The notes under the pieces are model-generated. The model made no database searches. It saw only the letters and a program-made list of their open reading frames with translations, and was not told the origin of the DNA. Positions 1 to 10,734 of a DNA stretch of 64,000 nucleotides are shown here, piece by piece (positions within the stretch are counted from its first letter, which is position 1; the number at the start of each line of letters is the position of its first letter). Both the position numbers and the translations under genes were made by a program. This stretch comes from Dermacentor variabilis (lineage: Eukaryota > Arthropoda > Arachnida > Ixodida > Ixodidae): assembly GCF_050947875.1 (NCBI RefSeq), contig NC_134572.1, forward strand, positions 119,531,105-119,595,104. Direction: 5' to 3'.

Positions 1-299
1 ATTCAGATTCTTTCCTTCTACGTTCACCAAATCATTCTGCATCACTTGTGTCACATAAAATTGGCTCTGTGACAATGACAATGATATATTCTGCTTCCCC
101 AATTGCACACCAGAATACATACATAGGCAATCAAGTAGCCATGTTGGAGCAGCCATATATGTTTCGGCAAACTTAGCATTCAAATGACGACACGACCTCG
201 CACTAAACTTATATAACTGAGAAACAGTTTGGGTATAATTCGATCATCCGTTCCTTAACATATACAGCAAGAATTATATTTTGGGTTGAATTTATCGTT

Positions 300-2800
300 C
301 ACCTTCCACTTCCATCAGCGATTTCTGTAGTGCCTTAGATAATGTAATAAAATCATTATCATCTGAAAAGAAGAACGTGATATTTATGGGTAACATGAAC
401 CTAAATTTAAATGACACAACGTCCCTAAACTGCATGACATATTCCATTTGTTATCATAGGTTCGGGTATAAATGCCTAATTACTCTACCAACACGTTACT
501 CGGCCGATGGTGGAAGCTCACTCGTTGATCACCCATTATCTAAACTTTTAGAATGCCCGAAGCAGTCATTCTTACGAGTGACATAAGACCATTATCCCAT
601 ATTTCTCAAGATCTATTCTATTCCCTTTTCTCGCACCGTATTCTACTACAAACTTATTCTTGACAAAGAAGAATAATTTCGATGTCGTAACAAAGGTAGT
701 CTGGTTCACAGCGAAGGAAACGAATGACCCTCAACAAGCTTTGTCGTGCTTTTTGTTTGTACTTTTACAAAACTTCCATTCCCACAAGAAAAAATGGAAG
801 AAGGTGATAGCGTCACCGCAAAACCCGTGGCTTACTGATAGATTACTCAAATCAATGCAAAGACGTGAGAATATTTATTAGAAAAAACACAAAAACAGCT
901 CTTTATTGTTAAGGTGATACCCCGCTAGAAGAAGTACTGCAACTATATCTGTGCACAGCTGAAAAGAGCAAAAACAAGCTACTTTGAACGAAATATATCG
1001 GAGTGTGGGAATAACTCTGCTAAAAAATGAAAAAAAAAACACAATAGTAAATTATTTCCTAAATAGAAACAGCAACCAAGAAACCGTAACTAGAATAAAG
1101 CACAATGGCAATGAATACTGAAACCCCCGTGACATTGTAGAAGCATTCAGTGACTCCTTTTTCTTGAACAACTCACCTTCGGACAAGTTTTTTGACGACC
1201 AATTGACGCGCCTCTGGCTTGCCTTTTACATGTTTCCCACTACACCCGATGAAGTGATCTCTGTAATTATTAATGTAAAAATCACAAGTGCCGGTCTCGA
1301 CGATATTAGGCCATGCCATATAAAATTAGTTGCTTAACCGATATCTAATATCGTTGCGGATGTTATAAATTTAATATTTAAAACCGGGAGATTTCCTCCT
1401 GAATTCAAGAGCACCAAAGTTAGGCCAGGTTTTAAAAAGACATATCCTTATTTATTAACTAGCTACCGACCCATCTGCGTGCTGCCATTCTTCAATGAGA
1501 AACCAACTGAGAAACGCCTAAAAATTTTGTGAACAAAGTTAATATTTTTACGAGTTATCAGTTTCGTTTGCGATCAGGATATTCTACAGATCCTGCTCTA
1601 ATATTTCTCACAGATTATCTAAATAAAGGTACTGGTGATGGCAGCTATGCTGGCTCTATTTTTGTTGACCTATCTAAAGCATTTGGCACTATAGATTAAC
1701 AAATACTCTTTCTAAAACTAGAAGCAATGGGAATATCTGGTCCTGCCTTGCTTGTTATCCGCAGTTACCTCGATAGTAGAAACCACGTGGTGAGTGTTAT
1801 CGGTACCTACTCAAAACAAAAAGCGACTAATAAAGGGGCACCACAAGGGTCCATTTTGCGCCCATTCTTGTTTTTAATTTATATATTTGACCTGCCTAAT
1901 TTCATCACGCACTGTAATTGTTTGCTGTATTCTGACGATACTACAATACTTAACTCTGATAAAAGAATGAATAGCCTAGTAGATAAACTTAGTGCGGACC
2001 TTCTGAGCTCATTACACTGGTGTTAAACAAATTACAATTTAATCCAGCAAAAACTAAATTAATTAACTTTACGTCGCATCAACGATCATTAGTTCCTGTT
2101 CCTTCCCTCTGTATGCTACAGTACTCAATCCAGGCTAGCGACGACTGCATGTATTTCGGTGTGTCAGACTAGATAGAAACTTAAAATTCCATCACCACAT
2201 TTATGACGTAAAGAGGGTGTCCTATGGAGTACGCATCCTCGCTCGAGCTCGTCCCTTTCTTTCGCGTTCTATTCTCTCATCATTGTACTATGCATTCATT
2301 CATTCCCATATCAATTACTGTATAATTACATGTGGTAATACAGTGCTCATCTTGCGCCACTGCAAATTGTCCAGAATAGAGCAATCACAATAATAACCTT
2401 TAGCTTATACCACACCAACGCCAAACAATTTTTCTAGCCAATAATATAATCAGTTTCCGACATAATTAAATATAATCTAGGTATCTGGTTATGTAAGCAT
2501 ATCAACAATCGATTCCTCTTTTCTTTCATCCCGTGTTCTTCACTAGATAAAACTAACAGTACAAGATTTGCTGTTAACAAGAACTTAATCTTACTCAAAG
2601 TCCGAACTAACTACGGCAAGCAAACTGTTCATTTCAGCGCGTTTTTTTTTTATGAAACTCGCTACCATTTCCTTTAAAATTAATAACGCTACACTCAGTT
2701 ATTACAGAATTCAAAAAACTTTTTTTAACCAACCCAGTCCTACATAACATTGTTTTTGTACGTGCCACATACTGTATGCATTCTCGTTTCCATTGGTAAA
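300..2800 (+). pseudogene. CR1-like endonuclease/reverse transcriptase pseudogene
   Basis: Known role: an APE-type endonuclease nicks the target DNA and the reverse transcriptase copies the element RNA into the nick. The endonuclease block at about 300-590 keeps the family pattern, but the usual GDFN motif reads GNMN, so a catalytic aspartate is lost. The linker motif PWLTD is at about 825. The RT block shows YRPI (about 1,465), a VDLSKAFGTID motif (about 1,670), GAPQGSILRP (about 1,835) and YSDDT in place of YADDT (about 1,930). The tail region (2,240-2,790) keeps LYYAF, HINYC and TNYGKQ. Stops and frameshifts occur throughout, for example near 890, 1,335, 1,700 and 2,025, so no protein is made. 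The element is long dead. Confidence 0.8.
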
Positions 2801-2806
2801 TAACAG

Positions 2807-2935
2807 TTTTTTTTTATTTATTCAATACTGCCGGCCGCCTTTTGGTAGCCAGGGCAGGAGTGGGTACATGACGCTTTTCATATTAATGGTCCATCAAGAA
2901 CGCTTTTCATATTAATGGTCCATCATAACTACATC
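2807..2935 (-). mobile_element. 3' tail of a second LINE inserted in the first
   Basis: Read on the minus strand, this stretch ends with CTGCCCTGGC, a GGCCGGCAGTATTGAATAAATAAA-type end and an A-run (T-run on the plus strand at 2,807-2,820), a typical polyadenylated end of tick CR1-like LINEs. It interrupts the older plus-strand LINE between its coding remnant and its 3' UTR. At its other side a 26-bp sequence is present twice, at 2,871-2,896 and 2,900-2,925, a 29-bp-period tandem duplication. Confidence 0.5.
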
Positions 2936-3309
2936 ATGCTTATTAATCACGTATAAAACTGTTTAAACATGCCTATTTTTTCAGCTTGTTCATATTTCCT
3001 ATGTTGCTTAATTGTTTTAATTCGTGTTCTATTGTTCCTATCCTTAATGCCTTTTTTAACTTGTTTATCTAGTTTTGTACTTTTTACTGTCATTGCTATA
3101 ACTGAGTTTACTTTTCCATTTGTGTATACCATGTACAGAGAGCCCCAATTCAGTCTCCGACTCCAGGACCTCCTCCTGTATCTTGCATTTTGTAATAACT
3201 TTTGTTTAATTCTGAAATTCTGAAACAATTTTAAAAACTACAGCGTACTGTCGTAAGGCCTCTGACGACTCAACGACATGTCTCATAATTGTATCGTGTA
3301 CTGCGTTAT

Positions 3310-5175
3310 TTAACCATTTTTTTTCGCTGAACATCTTGGTTAAAGTTAGCTGGAACACACGGTATAAGCACTGCCAGGTCTCTGGTACACTTGAAGTCAT
3401 AAGGCCTAAAGTAACCCAAGCTATCCTAGAAAGTACAATACCGCCTCCGTCTTTTATCACTCGACTGCTATGAACCTGACCGGATTCCTCGCATGAGTTC
3501 AATTCTTGACGTCAGTAACCTGCGATCACTGCCCTTTATCCTACACAATGCGGCGACAGGCACAGAGTAAAAGTCGATTATCTCAGTTCCGAGAGCTCTA
3601 CCAATACATATGCTCTGCTATTTCTTAAGTACATGGTCTAGATCTTAATTGCCTCTCCTCCAACCAGTCTTTTCTATACCTTTAACATCGAAGCTAGCTT
3701 TGAGTAAAGTGTAATAAACCGAACTTCGCTTCGTGTTTGCTAATTAATGGCCTTTTCGAAGAACTGTTACAATTTCTTATATCGTGGCTGGATGTTGTAG
3801 ATTAGTTAGGTATACAAACTTTAGTTAACGCACGTCATTTAAGTTTATTTTATATATTTGGTGAAAACTGTACAATTTATCAATCTTTCCAACCACGTCT
3901 TTAAGGATTTGAAATTCTACTCTTTATTGTTTGTTATCTATAGTGGCTGTGTGGCATGGGTTGTTCCATTTAGAACAATGGGACGAAGCGGGCTAATTGG
4001 TAGCTGGAGCTCGCAGTCATGTTTGCAGAGCGAACTTAGTACACGCACACAGAAAGCAATAAGTAGACTGAACGAACATTGGATCGCAGCGCTTGACGAA
4101 TTTACTAGTTTCGTACTGTGTGTGTGCATTAGGCTCGCGCTGCAAACAGTAATGCAAAGTCAATGTCCTAACATAACTTGAACTATAACAAGGAAAAATT
4201 CATAACACACCAGACAAGTTACACGTAAAGCACACGCAAACATAAGGGACCAAACGAAAGCTTTACACAGAAACAAGGAGCAAGGAAATTTCATTTTACG
4301 CCTTGTCCACTGTTCGCTGGGAGTCTACGAAACGGAGCCCCGCGCATATTGCTGGCGCTTACCTTCACTCCTCTCGCCGTGCGCGTTCTGTCCTCCATTT
4401 GCATGTATATTATCCTTTCCGTTCTCCATTCTTCGAGCCCATGGTCCACTTGTGGCCAAAATCTTCTGTGTTTCTTTTGGCCTTTATCATTCGGTACACT
4501 GCACATCCACCTCCATTTAAGAGCAATTTATAGGCAGTTAATCTATACTTTACTGACAGGTGCACAGCTCCTCTTGTGGACCTGCCAATGTGGTCCCCGG
4601 TGTACTCGAACATTGCTCGTGCATGAGCAGCATGTAGAACCACCTGATGACCGTCTGTTACATGAGGCAATGCATGATACTGTTTTAAGCATCGCAACCA
4701 CACAGAATAACTAGTGCAGAGAATGCGAATTCAGGTGTTCACATAGATCTATAGGGCTCAAGAGGATCAACGCCGTTCCTAGAGTGACTATAGTTCAATA
4801 ACAGCCCGCTGCACAGACTGCTATACAAGGCCGAAACAGCTAAAGAACAGATAGGTTGCGGCAAAATGCTTGATCGGCTGGTAAACTGGATGACTAACTA
4901 CTTTGAACGCCGTAAGAATCAACAGCTTGAATGTACAACACATTAGCGGCAAGCCACAAGTTACATGCATGGCACCTCATAAAGCTGAATCAAACTGCAT
5001 AGTTGGGCCGTGTATCAGTGAACTCGTTAAGGTGGCCGGTAAATGCGCAAGCGCTACAACACTTTGGAGGAAAGCTGTATATGCAGGCACAGGAGCTATG
5101 AAGAGATTGAAGGGCCTCCATCGAATTCATTGGCTGCATATGAACAATTTTCTTCTTCAACAGTTCCTGAAAATT
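3310..5175. repeat. Repeated segment, copy 1 (paralogous to 13,320-14,960)
   Basis: This degenerate stretch aligns collinearly and in the same orientation with 13,320-14,960. Shared anchors include CAATTCTTGACGTC (3,501 and 13,451), GGGAGTCTACGAAACGGAG (4,319 and 14,031), TCCTCCATTTGCATGTATAT (4,391 and 14,106) and CATAGATCTATAGGGCTCAA (4,743 and 14,503). Two minus-strand open stretches are shared: one at about 4,640-4,410, and one at 5,150-4,990 with SLHSSCACIYSFPP against FLHPSCTCKYSFPP in copy 2. I do not recognise a family. It may be an unclassified transposon or an old segmental duplication; identity by eye is roughly 75-80%. Confidence 0.6.
3370..3500 (-). pseudogene. RTE-type reverse transcriptase scrap
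   Basis: The minus strand encodes KDGGGIVL and, about 20 residues on, TSSVPETW. These match KDGGQIVL and TSSVPESW of the intact RTE element at 23.9-26.9 kb, in the same order and spacing. Only this block before the RT core remains. The same scrap occurs at 13,330-13,430, so it belongs to the duplicated segment. Confidence 0.6.
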
Positions 5176-5224
5176 TTTCTGATTATCTTTAGAATACAAT
5201 ATAAAATAAACATGTTGTATTGTC

Positions 5225-5780
5225 TCTTTTTCTGGATTTATTAAGGCATTTGACACTATAGACCGTAAGTTGTTATTTGAAACAGCTCATTTGGTTTCCG
5301 TGGTCATTTCAAAAAGCTTTTGTCAAATATTTTACAAACATGTTTCAGTGTGTTATGCTTGATAATACGTACGGAGGATTGAAGAATTTACTTTCGGTGT
5401 GCCTCAAGGACCTACACTCGGCCCACTGCTTTTTAAAGTTCATGTTTGTGATTTGGGTTTATTGCCGATGAATTCAAACATCTTTCAATACACTGACGAC
5501 GCAGCGCTCGCACTTGAACCCCCTCAATATTGCAGAGGCGTTCAAACGTTTCAGACAGATATAACTAAAGTAGTTGACTGGTTTTCACAAAAATGTATAT
5601 ATTTTTAAACCTTCACAGTACAAAACTGCCATGTTTAAAAAAACCCATAATATAGTTACTTTAACCGAACCACTGTATCTACACTCCTCTTGCTGTTACC
5701 CGTGTGATTGCGAAGCCATGCAAACAGAGCGAACAGTTCAATATTTGGGTCTCCACTTTGACCAAGACCTCAGTTAAAAG
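5225..5780 (+). pseudogene. LINE reverse transcriptase fragment
   Basis: A plus-strand RT palm remnant. Visible motifs are KAFDTID (about 5,240), FGVPQGPTLGPLLF (about 5,390-5,435), FQYTDDAALAL (about 5,485; the catalytic YADD has become YTDD but both aspartates remain), and YLGLHFDQDL near 5,740. Frame changes at about 5,400 and 5,600 break it. It abuts copy 1 of the repeated segment on the left and the inverted-repeat structure on the right. Clade is uncertain (CR1/L2-like). Confidence 0.7.
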
Positions 5781-5789
5781 GATTAACTT

Positions 5790-6131
5790 AAAAGGGTTAA
5801 CTTAAAAGCGCTTGCCCTGCACTTTTCTGTGCCCCTTTATCCTGCTTCGCACTGCACCACTTAACTCTTAACCTCCAAGTGTTTGCCCCGTATGTTAGCA
5901 CAGGTAGAATGTAACGATTGTACACTTTTCTTTTCAGTGACAGCGGCAATCTTGCTGACTGGGAGCTTACCACTGTCACTGAAAAAAAAATCACAATCAT
6001 TACACTATACTGGTGCTAACATATGGGGCAGACACTTGGAGGTTAACCAAGAGTGTTAAGTGGTGCAGCAGGACAAAGGGGCACAGGAAAGACGAGGGCA
6101 AGCGTTTTTAGGTTAACCCCTTTAAGTTAAC
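5790..6131. repeat. Imperfect inverted repeat, arms about 155 bp, 31-bp spacer
   Basis: The left arm (5,790-5,942) matches the reverse complement of the right arm (5,974-6,131) over almost its full length, with scattered substitutions and a few small indels. Both arms carry the same RTE-derived RT-tail sequence (VLTYGA...TWRL) on opposite strands. The outer ends both contain GTTAACTTAAA-type sequence. The structure could form a long hairpin or cruciform. Confidence 0.75.
5797..5985 (-). pseudogene. RTE LINE C-terminal fragment, minus-strand half
   Basis: The minus strand encodes ARLPLSLKRKVYNRYILPVL followed by TYGANTWRL, matching SRLPLSLKRKVYN...LPVLTHGAETWRL of the intact RTE element at 23.9-26.9 kb. 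The frame then runs into unrelated residues. It forms the left half of a head-to-head pair with the plus-strand fragment at 5,995-6,330. Confidence 0.75.
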
Positions 6132-6330
6132 AAAGAAGCTCGAGAACAAGTTAAGGGCCGCGGAAAGAGCGATGGAACAAAGAATGTTATGCGTAACATT
6201 AAAAGAGAGGAAGAGAGAGGGGAGGATCACAGAGCAAACGGGCATAGCCGATATTCTAGTTGACATTAAGAGAAAATGAAGCTGGGCAGGCCATGTAATT
6301 CGTACAGGGCAGATAACCGGCCAATATACA
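5995..6330 (+). pseudogene. RTE LINE C-terminal fragment, plus-strand half
   Basis: The plus strand encodes LTYGADTWRLTK, a foreign insert of about 70 bp, then AAERAMEQRMLCVTLKERKR, ILVDIKRK, a stop, and SWAGHVIR. These correspond in order to LTHGAETWRLTK, TTQRAMERRMMGVTLRDKKR, ILVEIKKKKW and WAGHVMRR of the intact RTE element. A stop and the insert show it is dead. Confidence 0.75.
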
Positions 6331-6639
6331 CCCCACCGAAAGTAAGTGAAGCTTCTTACATTCCCCTGTGATAAACTTTCTAAGTAATCTGCTTGGTAAC
6401 AAAAGGCTTAGTTACGTTACATGAAACATCGAATGCTGTTATCAACTGGATTTCATCTACACTGACAAGCTCGTAAACGCGAAACAACAAAAACGGGGTT
6501 GTACCTGGTACACCATAACAATGACAGTAATGAAACAAAGTGCCAGTAGTTCACAAGTTGTACGTAGAAGACTGTAGTGTTCGTTAAAGGAGCTATGTGC
6601 AGTACTACAGCACTACAAATCCTTTCAAGAGAATCGAAA
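6331..6639. other. No recognisable feature
   Basis: I see no coding potential, terminal repeats or known element in this AT-rich stretch. Confidence 0.4.
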
Positions 6640-6870
6640 CTCGGTATGGTATGGTATGAAGAACTTTATTTAGGTCCTGAGGGATCAGTCTGGGACTGAT
6701 GCGGGCCGCTCCCACGTCGGTACAGAGAGGCCGAGCCCCTCTGCCATCACACGGGCCCTCTGGACAGCCCTGAGTTGGTCCGCCAGCACTTCACTGTGCA
6801 GCATTCGCTGCCACCACTGTTCACCTCGAGAACCATCACCGGCCAACGCCAAGCAGCGCCGCAGCATGTG
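6640..6870 (-). mobile_element. 3' end of a LINE (coding tail)
   Basis: The minus strand carries QHMLRRC, GEQWWQRMLHSE, QLRAVQRARVMAEG and LGLSVPTWERP followed by a stop, then a short UTR ending AAAGTTCTTCATACCATACC. The tail of AVQRAR...PTWERP just before a stop is a pattern I associate with abundant tick LINEs. Only about 75 residues remain. The clade cannot be fixed from so little. The residues at 6,870-6,957 in the same frame look unrelated, so the element is 5'-truncated at about 6,870. Confidence 0.6.
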
Positions 6871-7927
6871 TTGTAATCGAAACTCGGTGAAATTGATCAA
6901 ATAATTTTTGTTGCCTAAATCGAGGCACCGAATTTGTTGGCTTCCTAAGCGAGACATGCTTGTTTAATGACTTGAAAATATTGTGCATAAGTGATCTAAT
7001 CAATTCGTTTTCGCAGGAAGAGAATCGTCTGTACGACGATCGCGGTTCATCTTCACTAGAATAATTTGGAGGAGTTTCCGCTTGCATCAGTCATTTTTCC
7101 TTTTGACTGCTAGAACTTTTGTTGTCCTTCTAGTGTTTGAACGGAATGAGTATTCGCCAATTTGAAATAGTTAATTGTCTAATCGAACACGAATTGAACA
7201 TCAAAGGCTGTTCGATTTGTATTGAAATTTTGAATGGTCACATATTCCTAACTATTGTCAACCGTCCAACGCATCCGGCGCTCTTTGTTTTGTTCGTTAA
7301 CTGAAAGGGCTGTTGTGATGAAATGGTTTCGTTACAATTTGGTAAGCTATGAGAAAATTTGAAATGCAAGATTTCCATAATCTGTCAAAAACACGTGACA
7401 GCTGAAACATAAAAAACTAAAAGCGTCAGAATAACAACCATATCCACCACTTACGAACTATGAGGATATCAGGTGATACTAGGATAGAATAGATGTTGAA
7501 AATAGAAACGATGAGTGATCTTCCGACTTCGGAGAAGAAATAAAGTGCCCCACATTGCTACTTCAAAAAAGAGCAGAAAATATGTGTTGGTTGAATTTCC
7601 CTAATAATCTTTCTTGGGTTCCTGTTTTAATTAAATGTATGTTTTATTACTATAAGTATAACGGAAAACAGTTTAATGCATTGTACGCCGCTATGTGATC
7701 CACATATTGTGAGCAGGAGAACTTCCTGTTACTAGGATATACTGCGAAAAATAACTGCTATCGCGGAACACCACCCAGCTTTATGTGTATATGCACCAGA
7801 AAGTCAAATTAAATGGTTAGCATTTGCAGACCCATAGCAATGTGGGAATCTGAGCGAAGCTTTCATAGCTCTTTTCAAAGAACGCTGTTCTAATTTAACG
7901 ACGATATGCGAGTATAAACAACACGAG
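6871..7927. other. Intergenic, nothing recognised
   Basis: AT-rich sequence without supported genes, RNA genes or clear repeats. Short open stretches on both strands have no motif and are consistent with chance. Confidence 0.4.
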
Positions 7928-8690
7928 CAAGTTGGACACATTTTCACAGAGAAATTGCCTAGATGAAAAGTGTGGCACTCGAACATGTGCACCCCCATAT
8001 GACGACGAAGGATTGGCGAGGACGGCATCGCGACGATGGAAGGACAACGACGGTGTGACGACAATTGAGCCCCATAGCAGCATGACGACCCCGGCATGAA
8101 GAGAATCGGATGACCAAGTTGGAATGCCACGGAGGAACAAAGGCCGTGGCATTATGATGACCATATATCCATGGATGCATGGTGACTGTAGAATGACTAC
8201 GCAACGACAACGGAACGACAAAGGCGATATGACGGCGATGGCATGACGAATATGAGATGATACTATTGAAATGGTGGCGATGGTATGACGACGATGGTGT
8301 GAAGACGTTGTCACGATGGTGATGGCAGGCGACAATCGGATGACGAAGATGGATTGACAACGATAGAACAACCACGACTGCGTTATGACGACGGTAATAC
8401 CGTGAATGCATGACAACGATGATGGCGGAATGACGATGATGGACAGACAACAGCACGATTACGGCTGCGTGATGGCAACGGCTAGGGGACGATGGACTGA
8501 CGGCGACGAGGTAAAGCTGACGTAGCCGGTGATGGCGGCGTCGTGAGGACCAAGAGACGGCTAAATAGCAAAGACCTGCGGAACAATGACGATGCCTTGA
8601 AAAAGTAGGAACGGTCACAACGGAATAAAGGCGATGAAATCACAACAACTGAAGGACGACGGTCTATTTTTGTTCGAGCTCACGTCCACG
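7928..8690 (+). repeat. GATGACG-core repeat element, copy 1
   Basis: This element starts at CAAGTTGGACACATTTTC (7,928) and ends at GAGCTCACGTCCACG (8,676-8,690). Between them, from about 7,996 to 8,600, lies a degenerate purine-rich repeat of (C/T)GATGACGACGATGG-like units. The same flanking motifs bracket shorter cores at 15,058-15,370 (same strand) and 18,759-19,084 (opposite strand). The long minus-strand open frames here (His/Ser/Arg/Val rich) are products of the repeat and not genes. Class unknown; it could be a non-autonomous transposon with a variable minisatellite core. Confidence 0.6.
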
Positions 8691-9072
8691 CCTACGTACA
8701 TCACCTGCCACTCTCGACTCCCACTAGATCTGGTGCTGCAAAATTGTGCAAGAAAGCACCTTCGTATCCACAATAAATTTTGGCAGCATGCTACACTACT
8801 GTAACACGTGAAGGCGAAAGCCTGCTGCACACTTGGTAATTCACTGTCTCGCATCGTCGCGTTGCTGCTTCGGCTTGTTTTCGAGTTTAAGCTGCGGCTT
8901 CTCGCGCTCGTGTAGCAGGATCAGACTCGCGCCAAGGACGTTTCTCTTCGACTTTATGTTGCATCCTTTCAGCAGGGGATTGAAACGTATGCTGTTCAGT
9001 GTGTGTATGGGTGATTTCAATGAATGTGTGGACTGTTCGCTTCACTTTGCTGATTGCTTGTAGCCTCAGCTT
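8691..9072. other. No recognisable feature
   Basis: Nothing supported is visible. A plus-strand open stretch at 8,833-9,063 has no recognisable motif. Confidence 0.35.
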
Positions 9073-9142
9073 TACGGGGGTATGAGTCATGGCATTTTTG
9101 CTTGCTTATGGGGGTATGAGCCATTGCTTACCGGGGTATGAT
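9073..9142 (+). repeat. Short tandem GGGGTATGAG motif
   Basis: Three related units, GGGGGTATGAGTCAT (9,076), GGGGTATGAGCCAT (9,111) and GGGGTATGAT (9,133), follow at spacings of about 35 and 22 bp. A related GGGGTTATGAGTCA lies at about 10,164, beyond the LINE fragment at 9,138-10,100. The LINE may have inserted into a pre-existing repeat of this type. Confidence 0.45.
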
Positions 9143-10022
9143 AACTGGCAGAGTTATTCTAAGTAAACTCGGGCTGAATCCCGTTATGAATTCAGCAGGA
9201 AGAACAACATTACTCGGTGCGGTCAAAAGCCGTTTGGTTATAAAACCATTACCCAAGAACATGCTCTCTGGGAGACACGACAAGAGGCGGTCTGCCAGAG
9301 CCAAGGCCCTTCAGGAAAGGTACCAAAACAACCAGCACACCGCTTATGTCAATGCAGCAAAGCAAAATCGCCAAACTTACGTAGTGAGCGTCGTGACCGG
9401 AGAGGGAAGTATCCTCAACGCCGCGACCATAAAAACAGCGTCCACCGTGGAAGCGGAAGAGACTGCCATTGCTTTGGCCATCATGAATCCCTCCGTGCAA
9501 ACTATCATAAGCGACTCCAAAAGGGCAATAGTCAACTTTTCGAGAGGCAGCATAGGCGTATGTGCAGCGCGAGTCCTACGGGACTTTAATAATGAAAACA
9601 CTGTTGAACTCGTATGGGTCCCTGCCCATTCGGGGAATCAAGGGAATGAGGAGGCGCACTGGGTAGCCCGAGGTCTAATCAACCGGGAGATGTGCCCCTC
9701 AGACTCGGATCCCATGGATGAGGCACCGACGACATACCAGGAAATAACAAACTATTACAAGCAAAAAAGGCGAATTTACCCGCCTCCAAACGCAAGCCTC
9801 ACGCGAGCGCAAGCCTCGATCCTGCGTCGAATCCAAACTAAATCGTTCCCCAACCCACATTGGCTATCCATAAATACCAACGGGCAATGGAACCCAATAT
9901 GTCAAAATTGCACAAATCAAACATTGGCTACCCAAAATCACGTGGGAAGAGCTGCTCAGAACGCCGGAAGAAAAAGTACAAAAAGCCCTCGTTGTCTGGG
10001 CCGAAAGGGTCGCTCCTCGTGA
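9138..10022 (+). pseudogene. LINE RNase H domain and C-terminal tail, frameshifted
   Basis: An open frame of 294 codons starting at ATG 9,138. In LINEs, RNase H degrades the RNA strand of the RNA-DNA hybrid. Visible motifs are TAYVNAAK (about residue 68), EAEETAIALA (about residue 106), ISDSKRA (about residue 124), and LVWVPAHSGNQGNEEAHWVA (about residues 157-176). The first acidic residue, normally D in YVDAA, is N here, and the last acidic position near EEAH is also altered, so activity is doubtful. The C-terminal CQNC zinc knuckle is cut off by a deletion and frameshift near 9,940. The expected tail (WEELLRTPEEKVQKALVVWA) continues in another frame to a stop near 10,062. The start is arbitrary, because RT sequence upstream is missing. 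Confidence 0.75.
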
Positions 10023-10100
10023 GGGACCATTCTAGGACTCGGGCCTGCCAGGTCATAACTGAGCAGAGTGTCAATAAAGTTGTTACCACCACCCACCCAC
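9138..10100 (+). mobile_element. 3' portion of an I-superclade LINE with RNase H
   Basis: A 5'-truncated LINE with an RNase H-encoding frame and a 3' UTR. It ends after AATAAAGTTGTTACCACCACC (about 10,074-10,095), a simple-repeat tail typical of these elements. It is one of several RNase H-bearing LINE remnants in the window (also 21.7-22.8 and 39.2-41.6 kb). The GGGGTATGAG-like repeats on both sides suggest it inserted into another repeat. Confidence 0.75.
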
Positions 10101-10734
10101 TGAGAAGGTCACGTGTTTTTTTGTACCATTGGACCCGAGGACGCGTTTTTTTTCAAAGCTATAGGGGTTATGAGTCACTTAAGGCTGTCGCCTTAATATC
10201 TGCCGAGATACAGACCGGCCCAGGAGCCAGGAGAAACCCAGGAAAGTAGGCGAAGAAAGTTACGCTTAAAATGTGCATAAGTTCTGGTATTGTCAACGAT
10301 GAGAACTTAGGCAACTACTGCTCTCAATGTCTTAGTTATATCGTGAGACCAACGACAGACGCGACGGCTATTTAGCACCGTGCCACGGAGTGACCCTGCG
10401 GAATTTTCGAGGGTAGCTGCATGTGCACATAAGCATGCTCTTGTCCGAACCTTATCGGCTAGGCTGTTCAGGTTTCACAGGACAACGCCTTGTTGATTGT
10501 AACCTTGTGGTGCTCGAAAATGTGGATGCCATACGTGAAAAAGAAGGCATGAAAATAAGGGGGTTAGTACCTCGGCATGTAGGACTACGCCATGGCAACT
10601 AATGATTGATAGCGCTGGAATGAAAGTGGCCTGTTTTCTGTTGTAGCTCAAGCTCGCACTATGTTCGGGACTGGCACATAGCGCAAGACAGCGGCCAGCA
10701 GCCACAAGGAGGCTGGAAATGACAAAGAAAACAT
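10101..10734. other. No gene recognised
   Basis: Contains a GGGGTTATGAGTCA motif near 10,164 related to the units at 9,076-9,142, and otherwise no supported feature. Open stretches on the minus strand at 10,475-10,849 have no motif. Confidence 0.35.

Larger units (their letters stand above)
1..3228 (+). mobile_element. Decayed CR1-like non-LTR retrotransposon (LINE), 5' end outside window
   Basis: One degenerate LINE can be followed from the left edge to a recognisable 3' end. Endonuclease remnants lie at about 300-590, the linker at 660-880, reverse transcriptase at about 1,130-2,030 and the C-terminal part at 2,040-2,800; a 3' UTR follows at 2,940-3,208. The element ends in two copies of the octamer ATTCTGAA (3,209-3,224), which resembles the short octamer tails of CR1 elements. 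A foreign LINE tail interrupts it at about 2,807-2,935. The clade call rests on the domain order, the absence of RNase H and the tail; other Jockey-superfamily clades are possible. Confidence 0.8.

Noticed and set aside
7804..8618. Minus-strand open frames of up to 219 codons rich in His, Arg, Ser and Val
   Set aside because: They overlap one another in different frames and arise from the GATGACG repeat core, whose reverse complement lacks stop codons.
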